The notes beneath the pieces are model-generated. The model searched no databases. It was not told the DNA's origin and was given only the letters and a program-made list of their open reading frames with translations. From Candidatus Aminicenantota bacterium (GTDB lineage Bacteria > Acidobacteriota > Aminicenantia > UBA2199), in NCBI GenBank assembly GCA_029938635.1, contig JAOZUQ010000024.1:1-39722 (forward strand): DNA of 39,722 nucleotides. The letters are read 5' to 3'. Both the position numbers and the translations under genes were made by a program. This document shows positions 32,775-39,722 of this stretch, piece by piece (position 1 is the first letter of the stretch; each line of letters opens with the position of its first letter).

Positions 32775-33578
32775 TTGAGATCATTGAAATACACTCTCCT
32801 TTTTCTGATATCGCTGTCGCTGATCTTCTGCGGCAGCGATGTAGTTGAAAAGAGCCTTAAAGTAAAAAGCAGTATCAAGCAGGTTTCCTTATCAGAGATC
32901 AAAACTCCCGAAAGCCCGGAAAAAGTCTTGGAGATCACCGGTGTTGAATTCAGCTCAACTATAAATATCGATAATGATATAGTAGCTCTTCCTGTATTAT
33001 CCGACAAAGAAGCAGTGAAAAATTTCAAATACAGATGGTTTGTAAATGACCGGGAAATACAAGGTGAGACAGGTTTAACACTCTCGAGGGATTACCTGAA
33101 TGAGAATGACTGGGTGTTTTGCCTCGTCAGCATTCAAAAAGAAGGGGAATCCTACCCCGAATTCAAGAGCAAGCTTATCAAAGTGCAAGGGACACTCCCA
33201 TTGGTCAACCTGACCATGATAGAAAAATTCAATTCTCCAGGTGTATTCAGATATAAGATAAATGCCAAAATGCCGGAAACAGATAATGACGAGCAGGATA
33301 CCGGGGAAGAAGAGGCTGATACTTCCGGAGCTGTAAAATTTGAACTAATATCTCCTTTGGAAAAAGGGATCGAGCTAAACTCTCTGACCGGTGAGATCGT
33401 TTGGAATATAACTGATCAATTAATAGAGGAGCTTGGGGATAAGGTCACAATAAAATTCAGTGTGATCTCTCCCTCAGGAAGGAAGGTGAACGCTTCTATC
33501 TCGCTGGTATTAAAGGATGGAGAAGCTGAAACCGTTGAAACTGATAACGGCTCTTCTATGGGAACTGAAATAGAATAA
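32775..33578 (+). CDS. Lipoprotein-like protein with Ig-like domains, last gene of the pilus operon
   Basis: About 267 residues from TTG 32775, which has GAGG five bases upstream and gives a clean signal peptide (R-S-L-K-Y-T-L-L-F-L-I-S-L-S-L-I-F-C-G). Cys is preceded by Phe, so the lipobox is atypical. An ATG at 32751 would overlap pilY1 by 22 bases and put acidic residues in front of the signal, which is less likely. Two Ig-like segments are visible: F-K-Y-R-W-F-V-N-D-R-E-I near 85 and a putative-Ig repeat (G-I-E-L-N-S-L-T-G-E-I-V-W) near 205, separated by an acidic linker. It occupies the place of PilY2/PilE in Pseudomonas but is not a pilin. Function unknown. Confidence 0.7.
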   Translation: MRSLKYTLLFLISLSLIFCGSDVVEKSLKVKSSIKQVSLSEIKTPESPEKVLEITGVEFSSTINIDNDIVALPVLSDKEAVKNFKYRWFVNDREIQGETGLTLSRDYLNENDWVFCLVSIQKEGESYPEFKSKLIKVQGTLPLVNLTMIEKFNSPGVFRYKINAKMPETDNDEQDTGEEEADTSGAVKFELISPLEKGIELNSLTGEIVWNITDQLIEELGDKVTIKFSVISPSGRKVNASISLVLKDGEAETVETDNGSSMGTEIE

Positions 33579-33589
33579 CTAAAATTAAA

Positions 33590-33615
33590 GGGGGAGGATT
33601 TTCTCCCCCTTTTTT
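33590..33615 (+). terminator. Rho-independent terminator of the pilus operon
   Basis: A perfect seven-base stem (GGGGGAG / CTCCCCC) with loop GATTTT is followed by six T residues. It lies 11 bases after the last plus-strand stop and immediately beyond the stop of the convergent tricorn gene, whose transcript would also meet the hairpin. Confidence 0.9.
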
Positions 33616-33616
33616 A

Positions 33617-36600
33617 TCAATTCCAGATCTTGCTCTTTGCCGATTCTTTCACTTTTTCAAGAAGTACTTCTACCCCTTTGTTCAACTGCCTGTCAATACC
33701 TTTGATCTCTTCACCGGGCAGATTCTCAACAGGAACATCGGGGGGACATCCATTCAACTCCATATTTGTCATAGTTCCGTCATTGACATACCATCCCCTG
33801 AAAGGAAGCCTCAGCCATGTCCCGTCGATCAATGCAGTCCCGCCTGTGGAGATTACAGCGCCAAAAGTCTGCTTGCCTACCAGAGTTCCGCGTTTCAGGG
33901 TTCTGATAGACCATGGGAATATCTCCGCATTGGAATATGACATCTGGTTAATCAGAACAACTATCGGTTTTGTATATGCAAAAATAGATCTACGGCCATG
34001 AGGATATCCCTTCCCTCCATCCCTCGGGATAGTGACCGCATGCTGCTTTGTTGTAAGGATCTGAAGGAGGTAATCTGTTATCCAGCCGCCTCCGTTATAT
34101 CTTACATCAATTACCAGCCCTTCTTTTCCATAGGCAATTGAATGAAGTTCCCTTTCAAATTTTTCAAGATTAGGCCATCCCATGGATTGAATATGAAGAT
34201 ATGCAAGTTTTCCGCCTGATAATTCATCCACCTTCTTCTGATTCCGTTCTATCCATGAATTATAAATAAAGTTCCGGTTACTGCTTACAGGAGTGATCTC
34301 AACATCAAGTTTTTCTTCTCCCCTCAGGATCTGGAGCATTACAGGTTCCCCTGCTTTATCCTCCATGAACATATAAAAATTAGATGCGGGTCCGGCTTTC
34401 TCTCCATTAACAGAGGTGATAATATCACCGGCAGATAAACGGCTGTTCTTATGAAAAGCAGGAGATCCCTTCAGCACATTACTTATTCTGAATCCGGGCC
34501 CTTCATAATTGTTTTCAAATAAAACTCCGATATCTCCTGTTTTGATATTTTTTCTTCCCTCTTCCATTCTTGAAGTTATCCTTAGATGTGAACCGTTCAA
34601 TTCTCCTAGGATCATCGTGAATATATAATCAAATTCATGCCTGTTAAGGTCTTTGTTGATCCAGGCCCTGTATTTTTTGTAAATTCCATCCCAATCGACC
34701 CCGTGATATCCGGGATCATAAAAATTATCCCTCATGGATCTCCATGCCTCTTCAAATTTCTGAATATTCTCCGCCCCCATATCTATGGTCAGCTTTGCAC
34801 TGAATGGAATAGGTTTCGGGGAAGTTTTCTTAATGTTCATTGTATTCAGCATCCCTGATTTAATGAAATAAAGGTCATCTCCTTTCTTAGCAAAATGTAG
34901 AGCCCTCAGTCCTTTACCTTTCCTGATCAGTGTTTTCCGGTCCTTCCCGTCCCATCCGATCTTATACAATCCTGTCCCTTCATCATTGCCTGCACTGAAA
35001 GCTACAATCTTACTATCCGGAGATATGGCAATCTCAAATTCATCTCCAAGCAATTTTGTCAGATGGGTCATACGGAGATGGATCTCATCAAAATCTACAG
35101 GCAGTATTCCTGCACTCTTTTCCGTATCGGTTTCAGGTTTCTTTTTGTCTGATTTCTTTTTCTTCTTTTTCTCTTCAAGCTTTTTCCATTCATCCGGAGT
35201 CATTTCGAACCACTCTTTTCTTAAAGCAAGCTTCCATATATCCATATTATTATTACTTCTTCTTGATATGAAATAGAGAAATTTCCCGTCAGGAGACCAT
35301 ACCGGGGAATAATCATCATCAGGATGCCTGGAAATATTGTAAGCTTTGCCTGCAGTCAGATCATAGATATATACATCTGAAGTAAAGTTGTTGTCATAGT
35401 GTGAATAACTCAGATAATTCCCGTCAGGTGACCAGGACATATCATTCATATTCCAGCTTTCAAGCAGATATTTTCCCTTCTCTTCTCCGATCGTTTTCAG
35501 GACCAGTTTCCCGTTCCCTTCGACATAAACGATCTTTTTATTATCAGGAGAAAGTACACCCATCGTCTCTTCAACTTCACTATTTGTGAGTGGTTTCAGT
35601 ATATATTCATATGAATGATAAATATCCCTGTTTCCGTTTGGATAGACTAAAAAAATATCTCTGTTTCCATTTTTATCCGAGTCAAACATGATACCCCTGC
35701 TGTCACTGGTCCAGGAAATATTAGCTTCCCTGTAAGGTGAGTCTGAAATATTCTTAGCCCTTTTCCACCCTTTTTTTATTACAAATATTTCACCTCTTAT
35801 TACAAACGCATAATATTGTCCGTCAGGTGAAACCTTCATCTCTGTCGCCTCTGATGAATATGATTTTTTTACAATATAATCATTCTTATGTTCCGTTGCT
35901 GCAAAAATGTTCAGCGGATAAGCATCATTATTAACATCTTTTCTATAGAGTTTATTCAGATATTCATATATGACAAAGCTCCCGTCTGAAGAGACCGCCG
36001 GATACCTGATCTGATCTCCTTTATGAAATGTGACCTGGGTCTTGTTACTTCCATTCTCATCCATCTTCCACAGGTTGAATGTTTCATCTGAATCAGAAAC
36101 ATAATAGATCGCTTTATTCTTAAAAACCGGCCACTTGTCATTCCCCGTATGATCAGTTAATTTACTATATCTGTCCTTTTCCCTGTTATAAACCCATACG
36201 TCATTATTTGCAGGCCCTCTGTATCTTTGCCTGAAATCAGGAATTCTGTTTATATTGAAAGCAATAAATTTATCATCTGCGGATATCGATCCGTTCTTTC
36301 CCATCTGATCCATAAGGAGCTTCGGCATTCCTCCCCTGACAGGAATCGAGAATATACCTGAATTACCATAATAAAAATGGAGATCTCTTCTTGAATGGAA
36401 TATCACACCTGATCCGTCCCCGGCCCATCCGGTCACTTCGTCATGAGAAGACCTGTAGGTAAGTTGTCGGGCAGGCCCTCCTTCAGCAGGTATTACAAAA
36501 ACATCATAATTCCCGTTTCTGTCAGAAGAAAAAGCTACAAATTTCCCGTCAGGTGAGAATTTTGGCCTTGTATCATTACCGAAATGGTCTGTAAGTCTTT

Positions 36601-36769
36601 CAGCTTTCCCGCCCGAGACTAAAGCTTTCCATATATCTCCTTTGTAAGCAAAAACAACATAATTGGAGTCGGGAGAAATATCAGGATATCTCATAAGCGA
36701 TATATCATTCCCTGCTGTAAGTATAAATGACAATAATAAGATCTGAATAATAATAAATAGTTTTTTCAT
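33617..36769 (-). CDS. Secreted tricorn-type protease
   Basis: 1050 residues with a signal peptide (~1-20). Residues 25-560 contain WD40-like/TolB propeller repeats (P-D-I-S-P-D-S; F-S-P-D-G-K-F; D-G-N-Y-L-S-Y), then a Lys-rich insert near 545-570. A PDZ domain (~740-835) is followed by the S41-type protease core. The catalytic tetrad of archaeal tricorn can be matched: Ser-His in N-G-S-H-L-R (S727, H728), nucleophile Ser in M-S-Y-S-N-A-E (S946) and Glu in N-M-E-L-N-G (E1004). The S-to-E distance of 58 equals that of tricorn S965-E1023. Archaeal tricorn is cytosolic and trims proteasome peptides; here export implies periplasmic peptide degradation. GAGGTGAT precedes the ATG. Monocistronic. 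Confidence 0.9.
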   Translation of the reverse strand: MKKLFIIIQILLLSFILTAGNDISLMRYPDISPDSNYVVFAYKGDIWKALVSGGKAERLTDHFGNDTRPKFSPDGKFVAFSSDRNGNYDVFVIPAEGGPARQLTYRSSHDEVTGWAGDGSGVIFHSRRDLHFYYGNSGIFSIPVRGGMPKLLMDQMGKNGSISADDKFIAFNINRIPDFRQRYRGPANNDVWVYNREKDRYSKLTDHTGNDKWPVFKNKAIYYVSDSDETFNLWKMDENGSNKTQVTFHKGDQIRYPAVSSDGSFVIYEYLNKLYRKDVNNDAYPLNIFAATEHKNDYIVKKSYSSEATEMKVSPDGQYYAFVIRGEIFVIKKGWKRAKNISDSPYREANISWTSDSRGIMFDSDKNGNRDIFLVYPNGNRDIYHSYEYILKPLTNSEVEETMGVLSPDNKKIVYVEGNGKLVLKTIGEEKGKYLLESWNMNDMSWSPDGNYLSYSHYDNNFTSDVYIYDLTAGKAYNISRHPDDDYSPVWSPDGKFLYFISRRSNNNMDIWKLALRKEWFEMTPDEWKKLEEKKKKKKSDKKKPETDTEKSAGILPVDFDEIHLRMTHLTKLLGDEFEIAISPDSKIVAFSAGNDEGTGLYKIGWDGKDRKTLIRKGKGLRALHFAKKGDDLYFIKSGMLNTMNIKKTSPKPIPFSAKLTIDMGAENIQKFEEAWRSMRDNFYDPGYHGVDWDGIYKKYRAWINKDLNRHEFDYIFTMILGELNGSHLRITSRMEEGRKNIKTGDIGVLFENNYEGPGFRISNVLKGSPAFHKNSRLSAGDIITSVNGEKAGPASNFYMFMEDKAGEPVMLQILRGEEKLDVEITPVSSNRNFIYNSWIERNQKKVDELSGGKLAYLHIQSMGWPNLEKFERELHSIAYGKEGLVIDVRYNGGGWITDYLLQILTTKQHAVTIPRDGGKGYPHGRRSIFAYTKPIVVLINQMSYSNAEIFPWSIRTLKRGTLVGKQTFGAVISTGGTALIDGTWLRLPFRGWYVNDGTMTNMELNGCPPDVPVENLPGEEIKGIDRQLNKGVEVLLEKVKESAKSKIWN

Positions 36770-36852
36770 TCCATCACCTCTAAAAGTTTAATGAAAAAAT
36801 ATATCACAATAAGTTTATTTTTAAAATTTTTTTAGTGAGGAATATTATTTGA

Positions 36853-39555
36853 TCAGAGATTTTTTATATCTTTAAATAAATTAACGATCTCTGCTCTGTT
36901 CTTAACATTGAGCTTTTTATAGATACTATATATATGATTCTTAACTGTCCCGTAAGATATGAACAGCTTATCCTCTATCTCACGGCTTGTTTTCCCCTGA
37001 ATGATCAAAGTAACGATCTCTTTTTCCCTCTTCGAGATCCCTTTCCTCCCGAACAATTTCTCCATTTCAGTTTCATCTCTGATCTTTTTCTCAAGCCTTT
37101 TAAGCCTTGATATGTGAAAACATACAAACATTGTCGCCAATAAAGCAAGAAGGAACATCCTGAACCACCATGTCTGCCAGAATGGCGGAGTGATCTTAAA
37201 ACGGACAGAAGTCCCCTCAGTATTCCAGTCCCCGAAACAATTTGATCCGGTAACATTCAGCATATATTCACCCGGACTCAAACTGCCGAATGAGATAGAA
37301 TGCCTGTTTCCAATATCCACCCATTGTTCACTAAGTCCGGACAATCTGTATTTGTATTTATTTTTTTTAGGGTTAAGGAATGTCATTGCTGAAAAATCAA
37401 AAGTGATCATCTTTTCATCGTGATCAAAAACAAGGCCCTCCTCGCTCTTAATCGGAATTGTTACAACATTTTCATCTTTGATCTTCCTTATCGATGTTAT
37501 TTCGATTTGAGGAATGTTTGAAAACTTTCGAACCATTTCAGGATTAAACGAAACAATACCATTGTTTCCGGTAAAAAACATTTCTCCTTTTTTGTTAACG
37601 GCTCCTGAATTAAAAGTGAAGAAATCAATCAATAGTCCGTCAAATTTATTGAAATTTGTAAATGAGCTATCAGCCCTGTTCAGTCTGGAGACACCATTTT
37701 TGGTACTGAACCAGATATTGCCGGATTTGTCTTCGAAAACATCCCAAACCGTATCAGAAGGGAGCCCGTTTTTCCTGTAATAGGTTTTGAATTTTTCCGT
37801 ATCAGGATCGAACATTTTCAAACCACCTTCATTCGATCCCATCCATAGTTTCCCGTCTCCGGATTCAATTATAGGATAGATAAATTTTTTCCTTGGATTT
37901 CCATCAGATATTTCCTCAAACCTGTTAAAACTATCTTTAACAGGATCATACCTGTTTAACCCGCCGCCATAGGTGCCGATCCATATCCTCCCTTTATTGT
38001 CCTTCATTACAGATGTAATGAGATCTGCACTTATAGAGCTGTTATCTTCAGTGTTATTGAAATAATGGATAAATTTTTCACTTTTAAGGTCAAACCTGTT
38101 TAGCCCCTCCATTGTCCCTATAAAAAATTTCCCCGGTTCATACTCAAGACATGAAACAACATAGTTATTACAAATACTTTCAGGATCATTCGGATCGTTC
38201 ACAAAGGATCTAATGCTCATGTCTTTCTGATCCAGAATGATCAGCCCCTTTGACGTACTGATATATATGAACCGGCCTCCGGAGCCCTGAATATTCAGAA
38301 TAGCATTTCTTTTGAGAGATATATTATTCTTAATTAGATCATCTAATTTTTCTACAGATCCCGACTCTCTATCGAGAATTAGAATGCCATGTTTTACCGT
38401 TCCAAGCCATAATTTGCCATCGTGATTCTCATAAACTGATATAAATAAGTAAGTGAGCTTTTCACAGGAGAGAATATCCCTCATATCATAATTCTTAAAA
38501 CCTGCCCTGTTACCACTGAAAACATTAAGGCCGTTCATTGTTCCCACCCAGAATGTATTTGACCGGTCAATATATAACTGAAGTACCAGAGAAGAACTAA
38601 GATCTATTCCATGATGCCCTGTACCTGTATATTTATTATAGTTTTTTCTATCTTTTTCAATTGAATAGAGTCCCTCCCATGATCCGATCCACAAGCTTCC
38701 GTAACTATCTTCTGCTATACTGAAAACTCTGGTATTTTTTAGTTCTTCGACCCATGGATAATCCGGAGAGATCAAGGTTTTTGTCTTCGGATCAACAATA
38801 AAAACCCCATCAAATGTCCCGGCCCATAAATCTCCATACCTGTCCTCGAATATTGTACATATTGCATTTTTATTCACTGACAGCTTAATATCACTCTCGC
38901 CGGAAAATCGGTCAAAGGTTTTTAATTCTTTATTAAACTTGAAAAGGCCGTCCCGTGTCCCCACCCATAAAGATCCTGAACTGTCTTCAAAAATTTTCTG
39001 GATCCTGTTTCTGAAATTTATTTTCCCCCCGGGAAAAGGTTTATAATTCTCAAATTCATTACTGGTTTTATCAAATTTAAACAAACCTTCTCCCCAGGTT
39101 CCGATCCAGATATCTCCCAGGTTGTCTACGAATATTGATAAGATAATATTTGCTTTTGTATCCAAATTCCCCGGTATCGGATAATATCTTTTGAAGTCCC
39201 CCGTCTCCCTTTGATAACAACTAATTCCGCCCCCACTCGTTCCAACCCACAAAGTGCCATCTGTTTCCATGGCAAGACAGGATATCCTATTATATGAAAT
39301 ACTTGCCGGATCCTCCGGATCATTTTTGAAGATTTTGAAACTATATCCATCATATCTGTTTAATCCGGACTCGGTTCCGAACCACATATAACCTTTTTTA
39401 TCCTGTATGATCGATGTTATTGTTTTATCTGAGATCCCCGATTCCACTGAGATCTGCTGAATTAAAAATTCTCTGTGATTCGATTCTAATATTACCGGGA
39501 TCAGAAGGAGAACAAACATTAAAAAGAATATCTCTACTTTGAAAATATTTTTCAT
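36853..39555 (-). CDS. Membrane-spanning propeller sensor with LuxR-type DNA-binding domain
   Basis: About 900 residues from ATG 39555 (a GTG at 39558 is one codon earlier). After a signal/anchor helix (~7-24) come 14 'two-component regulator propeller' repeats (I-I-Q-D-K-K-G-Y-M-W-F-G-T; I-F-E-D-S-S-G-S-L-W-V-G-T and so on), enough for two seven-bladed propellers. A Y_Y_Y-like beta domain (~685-755) follows, then one transmembrane helix near 760-780 (M-F-L-L-A-L-L-A-T-M-F-V-C-F), a short coiled coil, and a C-terminal LuxR/GerE helix-turn-helix (S-K-R-E-K-E-I-V; T-V-K-N-H-I-Y-S-I-Y-K-K-L-N-V). There is no kinase or receiver, so it would bind DNA from the membrane on sensing a periplasmic ligand. 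It lies between the tricorn gene and an outer-membrane protein gene, both possible targets. Confidence 0.88.
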   Translation of the reverse strand: MKNIFKVEIFFLMFVLLLIPVILESNHREFLIQQISVESGISDKTITSIIQDKKGYMWFGTESGLNRYDGYSFKIFKNDPEDPASISYNRISCLAMETDGTLWVGTSGGGISCYQRETGDFKRYYPIPGNLDTKANIILSIFVDNLGDIWIGTWGEGLFKFDKTSNEFENYKPFPGGKINFRNRIQKIFEDSSGSLWVGTRDGLFKFNKELKTFDRFSGESDIKLSVNKNAICTIFEDRYGDLWAGTFDGVFIVDPKTKTLISPDYPWVEELKNTRVFSIAEDSYGSLWIGSWEGLYSIEKDRKNYNKYTGTGHHGIDLSSSLVLQLYIDRSNTFWVGTMNGLNVFSGNRAGFKNYDMRDILSCEKLTYLFISVYENHDGKLWLGTVKHGILILDRESGSVEKLDDLIKNNISLKRNAILNIQGSGGRFIYISTSKGLIILDQKDMSIRSFVNDPNDPESICNNYVVSCLEYEPGKFFIGTMEGLNRFDLKSEKFIHYFNNTEDNSSISADLITSVMKDNKGRIWIGTYGGGLNRYDPVKDSFNRFEEISDGNPRKKFIYPIIESGDGKLWMGSNEGGLKMFDPDTEKFKTYYRKNGLPSDTVWDVFEDKSGNIWFSTKNGVSRLNRADSSFTNFNKFDGLLIDFFTFNSGAVNKKGEMFFTGNNGIVSFNPEMVRKFSNIPQIEITSIRKIKDENVVTIPIKSEEGLVFDHDEKMITFDFSAMTFLNPKKNKYKYRLSGLSEQWVDIGNRHSISFGSLSPGEYMLNVTGSNCFGDWNTEGTSVRFKITPPFWQTWWFRMFLLALLATMFVCFHISRLKRLEKKIRDETEMEKLFGRKGISKREKEIVTLIIQGKTSREIEDKLFISYGTVKNHIYSIYKKLNVKNRAEIVNLFKDIKNL

Positions 39556-39570
39556 CACAATTATTTATAC

Positions 39571-39601
39571 GAAAAAAGAGGCCGCCCCCGGAGGAGCGGC
39601 C
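39571..39601 (-). terminator. Rho-independent terminator after the outer-membrane protein gene
   Basis: On the minus strand a six-base stem (GGCCGC / GCGGCC) with a ten-base loop is followed by a T-rich tract starting TCTTTTTT. It lies 30 bases after the stop at 39631 and separates that gene from the propeller regulator. Confidence 0.85.
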
Positions 39602-39630
39602 CATATTTTAACACCTAAACAAAATAAATA

Positions 39631-39722
39631 TTAGAAATTTACTCTTACTCCAAACTGGAAGATTCCTGGATTGAGAACCCTTTCAATATTTCCCTGAGTT
39701 GGTCCCATTCTGGGATTCACTT
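39631..39722 (-). CDS. C-terminus of an outer-membrane beta-barrel protein (partial)
   Basis: Only the last 29 residues are in the window; the gene continues beyond the right edge. The end reads L-N-P-G-I-F-Q-F-G-V-R-V-N-F before TAA. An amphipathic final strand with terminal Phe is the BAM recognition signal of outer-membrane barrels, and Q-F-G-x-R-x-x-F is common at the end of TonB-dependent receptor-like and carboxypeptidase-regulatory-domain barrels. A terminator follows. Family beyond 'outer-membrane barrel' is a guess. Confidence 0.6.
   Translation of the reverse strand, partial: VNPRMGPTQGNIERVLNPGIFQFGVRVNF

Overview
The window reads as a chromosomal segment of an anaerobic, Gram-negative, AT-leaning bacterium. 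Support for this is a Na+-pumping acyl-CoA decarboxylase, radical-SAM and corrinoid/iron-sulfur proteins, a type IV pilus minor-pilin operon, many signal peptides, and at the right edge the last 29 residues of a beta-barrel ending in Phe. The mix of secreted tricorn protease, propeller-type regulators and VIT/vWA proteins recalls Acidobacteriota/Aminicenantia-like fermenters, but the phylum is inference only. No rRNA, tRNA, CRISPR array, phage or transposase gene was seen.

Layout. (1) 104-7189, plus strand: a secreted SRPBCC-like protein, then a compact run of a UDP-glucuronate decarboxylase-type epimerase, a radical SAM protein, a zinc-ribbon methyltransferase, a UbiA-type prenyltransferase, an MgtC-like protein, the nucleotide-pool cleanser RdgB and a membrane-anchored reductive-dehalogenase-like protein. 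(2) 7210-13248, minus strand: yjjG-like nucleotidase, the Na+ decarboxylase operon mmdA-mmdD-mmdC-mmdB followed by an ftcD-like gene, and a cupin with its own consensus promoter. (3) 13354-17092: a divergent signalling locus. A receiver-PATAN(DUF4388)-roadblock fusion faces a soluble histidine kinase plus an NtrC-type sigma-54 activator. (4) 17145-22529, minus strand: an ECF sigma factor, a zinc-finger anti-sigma factor with a TonB-C-like tail, a vWA protein and a VIT-vWA protein form one operon. (5) 22626-22809: a MITE-like non-coding element. (6) 22822-26712, minus strand: ftsY-ribD-ribE-ribBA. (7) 26885-33578, plus strand: GspH/FimT, PilV-, PilW- and PilX-like prepilins, PilY1 and a lipoprotein-like protein, closed by a strong terminator. 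(8) 33617-39722, minus strand: secreted tricorn protease, a membrane-spanning propeller/LuxR regulator and the end of an outer-membrane protein.

The most interesting connection is regulatory. Two textbook -24/-12 (sigma-54) promoters are visible. One is in front of the minor-pilin operon (26846-26861). The other is in front of the receiver-PATAN-roadblock gene (14483-14497). Each has a repeat structure at the distance expected for an enhancer site, and the window encodes exactly one sigma-54 activator, divergent from the second promoter. PATAN and roadblock proteins are known elsewhere as controllers of type IV pilus motors and cell polarity. A sigma-54 regulon that co-expresses minor pilins/PilY1 with a fused receiver-PATAN-roadblock switch is therefore a testable and, as far as I know, undescribed arrangement. 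A second candidate system is the ECF sigma / anti-sigma / vWA / VIT-vWA operon, which looks like a mechano- or surface-sensing envelope response.
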